Shown: positions 24,458 to 32,638, counted from the stretch's first letter. The stretch: 64,000 bases of DNA from Mycolicibacterium fluoranthenivorans (GCF_011758805.1 NZ_JAANOW010000003.1:62001-126000), one strand, 5' to 3'. Numbers and translations: made by a program. The notes: generated by a model from the sequence alone, not told the origin.

Positions 24458-24862
24458 ATGCGGCACTGCATCGGCTGTGGCACAGAGCTTTCCAAACGCA
24501 GCCAGAAGATGTACTGCGGCAATGCCTGTCAGGCACTGGTTCGGCGTGACGCGAACACAAAGGTATGGCTCGAATCGGGCGAAGCTTGGGTCGACAGTCG
24601 TCGCGGTCACTACATCCGCGCATATCTCGCCGAAGCCCAATCGGGCCGGTGCGCAATCTGCGGCAGGGCAAGCACGTGGCGGGACCTCCCGCTGGTCTTG
24701 ATCCTGGACCACATCGACGGGAACCCCACCAACAATCGCCGCGAGAACCTGCGACTCATCTGCCCGAACTGCGACTCTCAGCTGCCGACGTACAAGAGCC
24801 GCAATCGCGGCAACGGCCGCAGTTACCGCAGGAAGCGCTACGCCGACGGGCTGTCGTACTAG
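24458..24862 (+). CDS. Small HNH-type endonuclease-like protein with zinc ribbon
   Basis: 134 residues. N-terminal Cys4 ribbon CIGCG...MYCGNAC, then CAICG and the HNH core LDHIDGNPTNNRRENLRLICPNC (His/Asn/His-equivalent Asn positions) and a basic tail. The HNH fold nicks or cuts DNA in homing, restriction or phage settings; no partner restriction or integrase gene is adjacent. Its position 43 bases after a tRNA gene and somewhat lower GC than neighbours hint at acquisition, but both ends abut normal chromosomal genes. It overlaps the end of the alcohol dehydrogenase by four bases. Confidence 0.8.
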   Translation: MRHCIGCGTELSKRSQKMYCGNACQALVRRDANTKVWLESGEAWVDSRRGHYIRAYLAEAQSGRCAICGRASTWRDLPLVLILDHIDGNPTNNRRENLRLICPNCDSQLPTYKSRNRGNGRSYRRKRYADGLSY

Positions 24863-25920
24863 CGGTAGTCGATGACCACCCGGCCGTCGATCTGACCGGA
24901 CTCCATCCGGGCGAAGATCTCGTTGATGTCCTCCAGGCGCGCGCTGTGCACGGTCGGATGGATGAGCCCGCGCGCGTAGAAGTCCAACGCCTCCACCATG
25001 TCCTGGCGGGTTCCCACGATGGATCCGCGGATGGTCAGACCCTTGAGCACAATGTCGAATATCGGGGCCGGGAACTCGCCCGGAGGCAGCCCGTTGAACA
25101 CGATGGTGCCGCCACGGCGCGCCAGACCGATCGCCTGACCGAACGCTTGCGGGTGCACCGCGGTGACCAACACTCCGTGGACCCCGCCGGTGGCCTTCTG
25201 GACTTCGGCCACCACATCGCAGGTGCGGGCATTGACGGCGACCTCGGCACCGAGGCGGGTGGCCAAGTCAAGCTTGGTGTCGTCGATGTCCACCGCCACC
25301 ACCCGCAGACCCATCGCGCGGGCGTATTGCACGGCGATGTGGCCCAGGCCGCCGATCCCCGAGATGGCCACCCATTGACCGGGCCGGGTGTCGGTGACTT
25401 TCAAACCCTTGTACACGGTGACGCCCGCACACAGGATCGGCGCCAATTCCAGCGGGTCCGCGCCCTCCGGGAGTCGTGCCGCGTAGGCGGCGTTGACCAG
25501 CATGTAGGAGCCGAAGCTGCCGTTGACGCTGTAGCCACCGTTGCGCTGACCTTCGCACAGCGTTTCCCACCCGGTACGGCAGTAGTCGCAGTGCCCGCAT
25601 GCCGACCAAAGCCAGGCATTTCCGACCTTGTCGCCGACTTTCAGATCCTCGACGCCGTCGCCGATCGCCACGACGGTGCCGCATCCCTCATGCCCGGGAA
25701 CGAACGGGGGCTGCGGCTTGACGGGCCAATCACCGTGCGCGGCATGCAAATCCGTGTGACAGACGCCGGAGGTTTCGAGTTTGACCAACACCTCACCGGG
25801 ACCCGGTGTCGGCAGCTCGAGACTCTGCACCTCCAGCGGCTCACCGAAGGCGGTGACGACGGCGGCGCGCATCAAGCCGGTGGCTGCACCGGTCGCAGGA
25901 CTGCTCAGTGTTCTGGTCAT
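24859..25920 (-). CDS. Zinc-dependent alcohol dehydrogenase (AdhP/AdhA type)
   Basis: 353 residues from ATG 25920. Catalytic zinc: CHTDLHAAHGDWP and GHEGCG; structural zinc loop CGHCDYCRTGWETLC; NAD loop GIGGLGH (~190-196). Medium-chain reductase acting on primary alcohols or aldehydes. Two DosR-like boxes lie 36-49 and 79-92 bases upstream of the start, so induction under hypoxia or nitric oxide is predicted. The frame open to 26121 is rejected because it would cover those boxes and the neighbouring gene's end. Confidence 0.92.
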   Translation of the reverse strand: MTRTLSSPATGAATGLMRAAVVTAFGEPLEVQSLELPTPGPGEVLVKLETSGVCHTDLHAAHGDWPVKPQPPFVPGHEGCGTVVAIGDGVEDLKVGDKVGNAWLWSACGHCDYCRTGWETLCEGQRNGGYSVNGSFGSYMLVNAAYAARLPEGADPLELAPILCAGVTVYKGLKVTDTRPGQWVAISGIGGLGHIAVQYARAMGLRVVAVDIDDTKLDLATRLGAEVAVNARTCDVVAEVQKATGGVHGVLVTAVHPQAFGQAIGLARRGGTIVFNGLPPGEFPAPIFDIVLKGLTIRGSIVGTRQDMVEALDFYARGLIHPTVHSARLEDINEIFARMESGQIDGRVVIDYR

Positions 25921-25955
25921 GTAGTGATTCCAGTCCGGAACGGACGCGCTGCGTA

Positions 25956-25969
25956 GGGTCTTTGGGCCT
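25956..25969 (-). promoter_or_regulatory. DosR-like box, proximal
   Basis: Minus strand reads AGGCCCAAAGACCC, matching the DosR core GGGACTWWAGTCCC at 10 of 14 positions. It lies 36-49 bases upstream of the alcohol dehydrogenase start. Confidence 0.45.
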
Positions 25970-25998
25970 TGGCCGAAGAACCCGAAGGCCTTCCGCGA

Positions 25999-26012
25999 CG
26001 GACGTAGGCCCC
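25999..26012 (-). promoter_or_regulatory. DosR-like box, distal
   Basis: Minus strand reads GGGGCCTACGTCCG, again about 10 of 14 matches to the DosR core. Its centre is 43 bases (four helical turns) from the proximal box, the kind of pairing seen in DosR promoters. Confidence 0.45.
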
Positions 26013-26020
26013 TCAGTGAT

Positions 26021-26320
26021 TCAGCGGAAGGTCTCACCCAGTCGGCCGCCGAGTTGCTCGTCGGCCTGCTCGTAGGTGGACGCGGCGGCCGCCAACTTGG
26101 TGGCGTAGCCGGACATCTCATCGGTCATGTGCTGCGCCTGCGCCGCGAACGATTCCCCCGCGAGCCGGCACGCCGCGCCGGAGGACAGATTCGCCACACC
26201 TTCGGCGGCAGCGGCCATAGCACCGCCGATATCGAGGCCGGCCACCGTCGACGCGAGGTGCGCCTGCGCCGCCGACGCGGCCCGCACGGCCGCAGGATCG
26301 ACGGACAACGGTGCGGTCAT
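26021..26320 (-). CDS. EspC/DUF2580-like type VII secretion substrate
   Basis: 99 residues from ATG 26320. Ala-rich two-helix profile (DPAAVRAASAAQAHLAS ... DEMSGYATKLAAAAS) followed by YEQAD, which fits the YxxxD/E type VII export signal near the C-terminus. No WxG is present, as in EspC-type proteins. Likely exported by an ESX system; no esx genes are nearby. Leaderless-type -10 seven bases before the ATG. Divergent from the gene at 26405. Confidence 0.75.
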   Translation of the reverse strand: MTAPLSVDPAAVRAASAAQAHLASTVAGLDIGGAMAAAAEGVANLSSGAACRLAGESFAAQAQHMTDEMSGYATKLAAAASTYEQADEQLGGRLGETFR

Positions 26321-26327
26321 ACATTCG

Positions 26328-26333
26328 AGTCTA
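26328..26333 (-). promoter_or_regulatory. -10 element of the EspC-like gene
   Basis: TAGACT on the minus strand, seven bases before ATG 26320; leaderless geometry. Confidence 0.5.
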
Positions 26334-26404
26334 AGGTCGCTGCCGAACCTCGCTGCGCATCGATCGTGTGTAGCTTCGTCGACATCCGACAGGGAGGAAC
26401 CGTC

Positions 26405-26770
26405 ATGGCCGAGGCCGGATTCTGGGTGGCGTGGGGGCTGCCGGCGCGGGGTCGCGAGACCAACGCCCTGGATGTGCTGCGGAAATCCCGCGACTATCTG
26501 CAGGCGGCGGCCCGTGACGGGCGGATCGAGCGGTTCGACACGGTGATCCTGCGCCCGCAGAGTGTGGAACTCGGGGGCTTCTTCCTGATTCAGGGCAGCA
26601 CGGCGCAGCTCGACGCGCTGCGCCGTGATTCGGGCTTCGAAACGTGGGTCAACCAGGTCCAGCTGGTCGCCGATCGGGTCGCGGCCGTGGACGCCTGGGT
26701 GGACACCGGCATCGACGAGGCGATCAGCCTGTACGAGGACGCACTGCGCGAAGCCGGTCTGAGTGACTGA
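26405..26770 (+). CDS. Conserved hypothetical protein, small alpha/beta-barrel-like
   Basis: 121 residues from ATG 26405, preceded by AGGGAGG (26391-26397) and a TAGCTT -10 at 26371. No signal or membrane segment. The alternation FWVAWGLPARG, DYLQAAARDGRI, FDTVILRP, GGFFLIQGSTAQLDAL resembles dimeric alpha/beta-barrel (YCII/DUF3303-like) proteins; this is fold resemblance only. Function unknown. Longer frames from 26054 are rejected because they lack a ribosome-binding site and cover the divergent promoter. Confidence 0.75.
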   Translation: MAEAGFWVAWGLPARGRETNALDVLRKSRDYLQAAARDGRIERFDTVILRPQSVELGGFFLIQGSTAQLDALRRDSGFETWVNQVQLVADRVAAVDAWVDTGIDEAISLYEDALREAGLSD

Positions 26771-26860
26771 TGGGATTCGTGTAACAAATGTGGTCTCCGC
26801 TGCGAAAATGGAGCGGGTTGCACTGACGAGTGCCCCAGTCGATTGACGGAGGACGCAGGC

Positions 26861-28894
26861 ATGGGCGCAGCGGCGTATATCGGCCGGATCGGCGGCCTGG
26901 CCATGGCCTTGGGTGTGGGCACGGCGATCGCCACAGGTCACGGCATCGCGGCGGCCGACGACACGAGCACCGCAGGCACCCAGACCGCCACCTCTGACAC
27001 GAAGACCGCCGACAAGACCGATCCCAAGACCGGTACCGACCCCAAGACTGCCGAGACCACGGAGTCGACCGAGACCGAACCCGCCGGTTCCAAAGGCACC
27101 GAACCCGCCGGTTCCAAGGACACCGACCTCAAGACCGGCACCACCACCCAGCCCGCTGACGGCGTGGTGGTCAGCGCCCAGACCAACACCGGCTCAAGCA
27201 CAGCCACCAAGACACCCGAGAAGACAGCCGAGCCCGAGAAGCCGGCCAAGCCGAAGAAGACCGCGCGCGCCGCTGCGACCACAACCACCAAGACGGCGAA
27301 AACCGCCACCGCGACCGCCCCGGCCGATCCGGCGCCGAGCGAGACGAAGGCCGCAGCCACCACCTCGGCCGTGTCCTCGACGGTGCAACCCGCGGCCTCG
27401 GTCGCCGTCTTCGCCAATGCCCTGACCATGGCCTCGCAGACGGCAGCCCCGACCACGACCGCCCCGGTGCCGGTGCCCGCCGTACTGCGCAAGCCCGTGA
27501 CGGCCGTCCTGAAGGCGGTCGCGGGTGCGCTCGACTGGGCGCTGAACAACACCGCGAATTCCCCGGTCCAGCCGGTACTGAGCTGGACGCTGCTCGCGTT
27601 CGCGCGCCGCGAGGTCGACCACCTTCTGACGGCCATCAACCCACGCAGCGCGGCGGCCACCGGTGGTGTCGCCGCCGACACCTCCAGCCTTGCGCTGGCC
27701 GCGACCGCTGTGAACCCGCGACCCGGCTTCCCCTATCCGGGACAACAATTGAGCCCGTCGACCAGCTTCGTCGACTGGGTCACCGGCAATTTCGCCCCGA
27801 ACGACACCTACAACCGGTTCGGCATCTGGGGCACCGACGTCGGCACCATGTGGGACAACGGAATCCCCGACGATCCGACCACCCCGATCAACGAGCACCA
27901 GGTTCTCATCGCCTTCGGCGACACCTTCGGCGGCCCCAACATGACGGGCACGTGGCGGCTCAACACCCTGTTCCGCAGCTCCGACACCAACCTGTCCGAC
28001 GGCATGACCATTCCGGCCGGACAATGGCTCAACGGCAACATGTTCGGCGGCTCGCCGCTGTGGGGTGAGACCTACGCGCGCCAGATCATCCTGCCCGAGC
28101 GGCTGCCGTCCGGCCTGCCCACCGGCGTGACACTGATCCCCACCGCGGGCATCTCCGTACCCACCCCCGGCACCAAATACGGTGCCACGCAATACCTGAG
28201 CTTCATGTCGGTCAAGCATTGGGGCGCGGCCGGGCAGTGGACCACCAACTACTCGGCGATCGCCTACTCCGAAGACAACGGCGAGAACTGGTACATCTCA
28301 CCCAAGAGCGTGCGGACGAACTTCGGTGGCAACGCGAAATTCCAGCAGGCCGCGCTGATCCGACCCGGCGACGGGTACGTCTACTCGTACGGCACCCCGA
28401 ACGGCAGGCAGGGTTCGGCCTATGTGTCCCGGGTGGCGGAGAAGGACATCCTCGACGCCAGCAAGTACGAGTTCTACAGCAAGGGCAGCAAGGGCGGGAT
28501 CTTCGGCATCGGCGCCTACAAGGCCGGCTGGTACAAGAACGATCCGTCCAAGGCCACCCCGGTCTTCGGCCAGGAGAAGGGCGCCTGCGGAATCGGCAAG
28601 CCGGGCAACCAGGTCAGTGAGATGTCGGTGCAGTACAACCAGACGCTCGGCAAGTACGTGGTGCTGCACGCCGACCAGTTCAACAACATCATCCTGCGCA
28701 CGTCGGACAGCCCGGAGGGCACCTGGTCGGCGCCGACGGTGCTGATGACCCAGCAGAACGGCGGCATCTACGCCCCCATGCTGCACCCTTGGTCGCCGTC
28801 CACCGCCGGCACCGGCACCGACCTGTACTGGAACCTGTCGCTGTGGAGCCAGTACAACGTCATGCTGATGAAGACCGACCTCACCAAGCTGTAG
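26861..28894 (+). CDS. Exported DUF4185-domain protein with Thr/Lys/Pro-rich linker
   Basis: 677 residues from ATG 26861 (GGAGG upstream). Signal peptide ~1-33 (GRIGGLAMALGVGTAIA...GIAAADD). Residues ~35-190 are low complexity (Thr, Lys, Glu, Pro), a cell-wall-spanning linker. From ~285 the DUF4185 domain: FGIWGTDVGTMWDNG, LIAFGDTFGG, TLFRSSDTNLSDG, YSEDNGENWYISPKS, and QNGGIYAPMLHPW, a beta-propeller-like layout similar to glycosyl hydrolases/sialidases with an Asp-box-like SEDNGENW. Likely surface-exposed; enzymatic activity not established. Confidence 0.85.
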   Translation: MGAAAYIGRIGGLAMALGVGTAIATGHGIAAADDTSTAGTQTATSDTKTADKTDPKTGTDPKTAETTESTETEPAGSKGTEPAGSKDTDLKTGTTTQPADGVVVSAQTNTGSSTATKTPEKTAEPEKPAKPKKTARAAATTTTKTAKTATATAPADPAPSETKAAATTSAVSSTVQPAASVAVFANALTMASQTAAPTTTAPVPVPAVLRKPVTAVLKAVAGALDWALNNTANSPVQPVLSWTLLAFARREVDHLLTAINPRSAAATGGVAADTSSLALAATAVNPRPGFPYPGQQLSPSTSFVDWVTGNFAPNDTYNRFGIWGTDVGTMWDNGIPDDPTTPINEHQVLIAFGDTFGGPNMTGTWRLNTLFRSSDTNLSDGMTIPAGQWLNGNMFGGSPLWGETYARQIILPERLPSGLPTGVTLIPTAGISVPTPGTKYGATQYLSFMSVKHWGAAGQWTTNYSAIAYSEDNGENWYISPKSVRTNFGGNAKFQQAALIRPGDGYVYSYGTPNGRQGSAYVSRVAEKDILDASKYEFYSKGSKGGIFGIGAYKAGWYKNDPSKATPVFGQEKGACGIGKPGNQVSEMSVQYNQTLGKYVVLHADQFNNIILRTSDSPEGTWSAPTVLMTQQNGGIYAPMLHPWSPSTAGTGTDLYWNLSLWSQYNVMLMKTDLTKL

Positions 28895-28896
28895 CG

Positions 28897-29370
28897 ATGT
28901 CCCGACTCGTCGCGCTCTGCGCCCTGCTCGTCGCCGCGCTGGCTCTCCCACCGGTCGCGTCGGCCGATCCCGTTGCACCGCAACCGGATTTGCCGTGTCC
29001 GTCCGAGTTCACCGGCGCCACCACGATGCTGCCCGGACAATCTCTGCCGCTGGTGTGCCAGGGGCAACGGTGGCAGGCCGTCACCGCGCCCGGAGATCCC
29101 AGCGACCGCTGGGTCAGCTTCGGTCCCGCCATGGCCCTGCATGGCGAAGGCCTGCGCAACCCGAACCTGGCCTCCGGCGCCTGGACGGCGACACCTCTGG
29201 AACCCGATGCCCGGTGCGCCGCCACCCAGCACGCCGTCGTGAGCGCGGGCGTCGTCGGCCCCCCGGTGACCGCGGAAGGCTCACCCGGACAGCCGCTTTC
29301 ACTTCAGGTGCTGCCCAGCCTGTTCGACATCTCGATGGCCGGGTACTGCCTGTGGACGCATACCGGCTAG
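28897..29370 (+). CDS. Small secreted Cys-containing protein
   Basis: 157 residues from ATG 28897, two bases after the DUF4185 stop, so probably co-transcribed. Signal peptide MSRLVALCALLVAALALPPV...ASA (~1-23). Mature part has four Cys (CPSEF, LVCQG, ARCAAT, GYCLW), consistent with two disulphides. No recognised domain. Confidence 0.75.
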   Translation: MSRLVALCALLVAALALPPVASADPVAPQPDLPCPSEFTGATTMLPGQSLPLVCQGQRWQAVTAPGDPSDRWVSFGPAMALHGEGLRNPNLASGAWTATPLEPDARCAATQHAVVSAGVVGPPVTAEGSPGQPLSLQVLPSLFDISMAGYCLWTHTG

Positions 29371-29418
29371 CGACACAAGCCGACGTCGCCGATCTGCGCA
29401 TCACCGCCGTCGCGCACC

Positions 29419-29424
29419 TAGACT
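29419..29424 (+). promoter_or_regulatory. -10 element of the XdhC-like gene
   Basis: TAGACT with seven bases to GTG 29432, leaderless geometry. Confidence 0.5.
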
Positions 29425-29431
29425 CGGCCTT

Positions 29432-30613
29432 GTGCGTGAGGTTCTCGACGAGCTGATGACGACGTGGCGGGCCGGCGGCACCGCCGGTCTGGCCACTGTC
29501 GTGCGCACGATCAGGTCCGCACCCCGGCCGGCCGGGGCCGCCCTGGTGGTCGATCCGGACGGCGCGGTGGCGGGCTCAGTCTCCGGCGGTTGCGTCGAGG
29601 GTGCGGTCTACGAGCTGGCGACCGAAGTGGCCGCCACCGGCAGGCCCGAGCTGCAGCGCTACGGAATCAGCGATGACGACGCCTTCGCCGTCGGCCTGAC
29701 CTGCGGCGGAATTCTCGATGTCTTCGTCGAGCCGGTGTCACAGAAGACTTTTCCGCAACTGGACGAGGTGGCCGACGCCATCGGTGCACACCATCCGATC
29801 GCGGTGGCCACGGTGATCGCCCATCCGGACCCGTCCTGGCTGGGCCGCAGGCTGATCGTCGACTCCGAGCGCTGCACCGGATCGCTGGGATCCGCACGCG
29901 CCGATGACGCCGTCGCCGACGACGCCCGCGGTCTGCTGCTGGCCGGGAGCACCGCGGTGCTGTCGTACGGGCCCGACGGGCAACGCGTGGACGAAAGCTC
30001 CGGCGAGACCGACACCGGCATGGAGGTGTTCGTCGCCAGTTACGCGCCGCGGCCCCGCATGCTGATCATCGGTGCCATCGACTTCGCTGCCGCGCTGTCC
30101 CAGCAGGCAACCTTCCTCGGCTACCGGGTGACCGTCTGCGATGCCCGGCCGGTGTTCGCCACACCGGCGAGGTTCCCGTCGGCCGACGAGGTGGTCGTCG
30201 ATTGGCCCGATCGCTATCTGCGTGGCCAGCGGGATCTCGGCGCGATCGACGGCCGCACCGCGATCTGCGTGCTCACCCACGATCCCAAGTTCGATGTGCC
30301 CGCACTCGAGGTCGCCCTTCGCCTGCCTTCGGTCGGCTACGTCGGGGCCATGGGCTCGCGGCGAACTCATCTCGACCGTCTCGACCGGTTGACCGCCGCC
30401 GGACTCACCGACACGGATCTGGTCCGGTTGTCCAGCCCCATCGGCCTGGATCTGGGCGCCCGCACGCCCGAGGAGACGGCGGTGTCGATCGTCGCCGAGA
30501 TCATCGCCCGACGCTGGGGCGGCGGCGGCCGCCCGCTGGCCGCCGTCGACGGGCGAATCCACCACGAGCTGGTCGAACGATCTTCGGTCGCCAGCGCCGA
30601 CGGCGCGGGATGA
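29432..30613 (+). CDS. XdhC/CoxI-family molybdoenzyme maturation factor
   Basis: 393 residues from GTG 29432. N-terminal CoxI region with APRPAGAALVV and GSVSGGCVEGAVYELA; C-terminal XdhC Rossmann part PRMLIIGAIDFAAAL, GYRVTVCDARPVF, YVGAMGSRRTH and GLDLGARTPEE. XdhC inserts sulfurated molybdenum cofactor into xanthine/CO-dehydrogenase-type enzymes. No such hydroxylase is in this window, so the partner is elsewhere or the protein has another role. Convergent with the SDR at 30614 with no gap. Confidence 0.9.
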   Translation: MREVLDELMTTWRAGGTAGLATVVRTIRSAPRPAGAALVVDPDGAVAGSVSGGCVEGAVYELATEVAATGRPELQRYGISDDDAFAVGLTCGGILDVFVEPVSQKTFPQLDEVADAIGAHHPIAVATVIAHPDPSWLGRRLIVDSERCTGSLGSARADDAVADDARGLLLAGSTAVLSYGPDGQRVDESSGETDTGMEVFVASYAPRPRMLIIGAIDFAAALSQQATFLGYRVTVCDARPVFATPARFPSADEVVVDWPDRYLRGQRDLGAIDGRTAICVLTHDPKFDVPALEVALRLPSVGYVGAMGSRRTHLDRLDRLTAAGLTDTDLVRLSSPIGLDLGARTPEETAVSIVAEIIARRWGGGGRPLAAVDGRIHHELVERSSVASADGAG

Positions 30614-31447
30614 TCAGTCCACGACGCCGCGCAGCGCAGCCTCGCCGAACACCGGGCCCAGCATCGAGGACATGTCCGGCCCACGGCGCAGGCAGTGCCC
30701 GCCGTCGACATTGATCAGCTGACCGGTGATCCACGCGGCGGCGTCGCTGAGCAGGAAGATCGCCGCGTCGGCGACATCGGAGACCTCGCCGGGCCGCGGC
30801 AGCGGCGTGCAACTGGCGTAGTCGGCGCTGATCTCCGGCGACTCCAGGATCGGTGCCACCATTTCGGTCTTGATCAACCCGGGGCGAATGCCGTTCACCC
30901 TGACCCACGACGGGCCGAGCTCGTCGGCGGCCAGTTGGAGCAGATGGTCGAGCGCGGCCTTGCTCGGTCCGTAGGCGGCGAACCATCGGTGGGTGTTGCT
31001 CGACGCGATGGACGAGATACCGACGAACGATCCGCCGCCGCCGCGCACCATCGCGCGGGCGCTGTGCTTGAGCACGTACATGGTGCCGTTGACGTTGAGG
31101 TCGACGGTTTGGCGCCACAGCTCGGAATCCACCTGGGTCAGTGGGCCGATCGTCAGCGATCCGCCCGCACAGTGCACGACACCGTGCAGGTGTCCGTTCC
31201 AGGCCGCGGCGGCGTCGACGACGCGGGCCACCTCGTCCTCGTCGGTGACATCGGCAGGTTCGTAACGTACGCGCCCGGAGGGGCCGGCGGCCTCGATCTC
31301 GTCGACCACCGCCGAGAGGCGATCCGCGTTGCGGCCCACCAGCATTGCGTTACCACCGCTGGCGACCACCGCCTGCGCGACGCCCTTGCCGATACCACTG
31401 CCACCGCCGGTCACCAGAACCGTCCGACCCGCCAAGGAGAGCTGCAC
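30614..31447 (-). CDS. Short-chain dehydrogenase/reductase
   Basis: 277 residues from GTG 31447, preceded by AAGGGA. TGGGSGIG loop, HCAGG, GISSIAS and YGPSK (YxxxK), and a C-terminal NVDGGHCLRRG. Catalyses an NAD(P)-dependent oxidoreduction; substrate unknown. A near-match KstR box (31471-31484, 13 of 14) lies 24 bases upstream, so it may belong to the sterol regulon. The frame continuing upstream to 31585 is not needed. Confidence 0.9.
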   Translation of the reverse strand: MQLSLAGRTVLVTGGGSGIGKGVAQAVVASGGNAMLVGRNADRLSAVVDEIEAAGPSGRVRYEPADVTDEDEVARVVDAAAAWNGHLHGVVHCAGGSLTIGPLTQVDSELWRQTVDLNVNGTMYVLKHSARAMVRGGGGSFVGISSIASSNTHRWFAAYGPSKAALDHLLQLAADELGPSWVRVNGIRPGLIKTEMVAPILESPEISADYASCTPLPRPGEVSDVADAAIFLLSDAAAWITGQLINVDGGHCLRRGPDMSSMLGPVFGEAALRGVVD

Positions 31448-31470
31448 CGCGATCCCTTCAACGCCAAAAC

Positions 31471-31484
31471 TGCAACACGTTCTC
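31471..31484. promoter_or_regulatory. Imperfect KstR-type box TGCAACACGTTCTC
   Basis: Matches TNNAACNNGTTNNA except the last base. It lies 24 bases before the SDR start at 31447. The match is weaker than the six boxes in the mce4/side-chain region. Confidence 0.35.
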
Positions 31485-31708
31485 GCCATAGAACCACGCC
31501 GCACCACCGGCGTACAGGAATTCGCCGTCCAGCACTGACACAGCGATCGTCCAGAGCTTTCCCAGAATTGGCACCAGCGCACCAATTTTCCCGCTCTCGC
31601 CAGGGTTTTTCGCCCCCGTCAGCGTATTCTGACCCCCAGGAGTCACATCCCTCCGGACTGGATCAGCCCGATAGATCCGGCCGGCACCTCACAGAAAGCG
31701 TGACGCTC

Positions 31709-32056
31709 ATGGCGACCTTCGCGTTCCCTGCCCGACGAATGATCCTTGCCGGCGGATTCGCCGCAGCGGTCATCGCGGCCCCTGCCCTCGCGGCGTTCGC
31801 CGTCGACGCACCCGCACCGGGCCCCGCCCTTGCGTCGTGCCCGTCGGGTGAATCCGAGGACACGTTCACCGGCGCGTGCACTCCGGAACTGGTGCCCAAC
31901 TCCCCCGAGTTCGGTAGCACCTCGACGGGTGGCGGTGGCCTCCCGTCCGTGGACGGCATCCCCTGCACCGGCGGCAACTCCGGTCAGTGCATCGGCCTGT
32001 CCGAGGACCAGCCGCAGTTCGTCGAGCCGCACACCAGCGTGAGCTCCAGCCCCTAG
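31709..32056 (+). CDS. Small secreted four-Cys protein, copy A (Ibp1-like)
   Basis: 115 residues. Signal peptide ~1-32 (RRMILAGGFAAAVIAAPALAAFA). Mature part: CPSGESEDTFTGACTPELVPNSP, then GIPCTGGNSGQCIGLSED and SVSSSP at the end, giving two Cys pairs. This layout matches mycobacterial proteins annotated as intersectin-EH-binding Ibp1-like, from memory. A paralogue of identical length follows at 32246, with the same 15-base leader before its start. A strong terminator follows at 32072. Function unknown. Confidence 0.82.
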   Translation: MATFAFPARRMILAGGFAAAVIAAPALAAFAVDAPAPGPALASCPSGESEDTFTGACTPELVPNSPEFGSTSTGGGGLPSVDGIPCTGGNSGQCIGLSEDQPQFVEPHTSVSSSP

Positions 32057-32071
32057 CACGAGCGTGTCGCG

Positions 32072-32110
32072 ACAGCCGGGGCGCCCTGCGGGCGTCCCGG
32101 CTGTTTTCTT
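32072..32110 (+). terminator. Intrinsic terminator after copy A
   Basis: 15-bp stem (one G-U) from ACAGCCGGGG to CCCGGCTGT with a TGC loop (32072-32104), followed by a T-rich tail TTTCTT. This is one of the few classical intrinsic terminators in the window and separates the two paralogues. Confidence 0.85.
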
Positions 32111-32245
32111 GCGCCCGCGCGGTCCACCCCGCGAGGACCTGCGCAGATTCCGGCTCCCAGACAACTCATGGAACTCATGCAGATTCCTCTCAGCTTCCTT
32201 AGACTCGGTCCGACGTGTCGGTCAATAACTACAGAAAGCGTGACG

Positions 32246-32593
32246 ATGGCGAGCTTTGAGTTATTCGTTCCACGACTGGCCCTTGCCGGCGGATTCGTGG
32301 TCGCAGCGGCCGCCGCCCCGGTGGTCGCCCTCCTCACCACGGTCGGCCCCGCCGGCACCACGGTCTCGGCCTGCCCATCCGGCGAAGAAGAAGACCTCTA
32401 CACCAGCGAGTGCCTGCCGCACACCGTGCCCAATTCGCCGGCGTCGCCGTTCAGTTCCATTCCCGGCAACCCCGACCTGCCCGCCATCAACGGCATCCCC
32501 TGCACCGGCCACAACTCGGGGCAGTGCATCGGCCTGTCCGAGGACGCGACGCAGTTCCAACAGCCGCAGACCAGCGTCAGCTCAAGCCCGTAA
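32246..32593 (+). CDS. Small secreted four-Cys protein, copy B (Ibp1-like)
   Basis: 115 residues, same length as copy A. Signal peptide ~1-38; then CPSGEEEDLYTSECLPHTVPNSP and GIPCTGHNSGQCIGLSED, ending TSVSSSP. All four Cys and the VPNSP and GQCIGLSED blocks are shared with copy A. Upstream ACAGAAAGCGTGACG is identical to the copy A leader, and TAGACT near 32204 may be its -10. Tandem duplication is evident; divergence of the signal peptides and middles shows it is old. Confidence 0.82.
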   Translation: MASFELFVPRLALAGGFVVAAAAAPVVALLTTVGPAGTTVSACPSGEEEDLYTSECLPHTVPNSPASPFSSIPGNPDLPAINGIPCTGHNSGQCIGLSEDATQFQQPQTSVSSSP

Positions 32594-32638
32594 CCATCCG
32601 AAGTAGCGCCTGGTGACCTCGCGTTTCGCGGGGTCGCC

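Noticed and set aside
24341..26320. Integrated mobile element at the tRNA-Thr
   Set aside because: No integrase, no repeat of the tRNA 3' end and no transposase were seen; only the HNH gene is suggestive.
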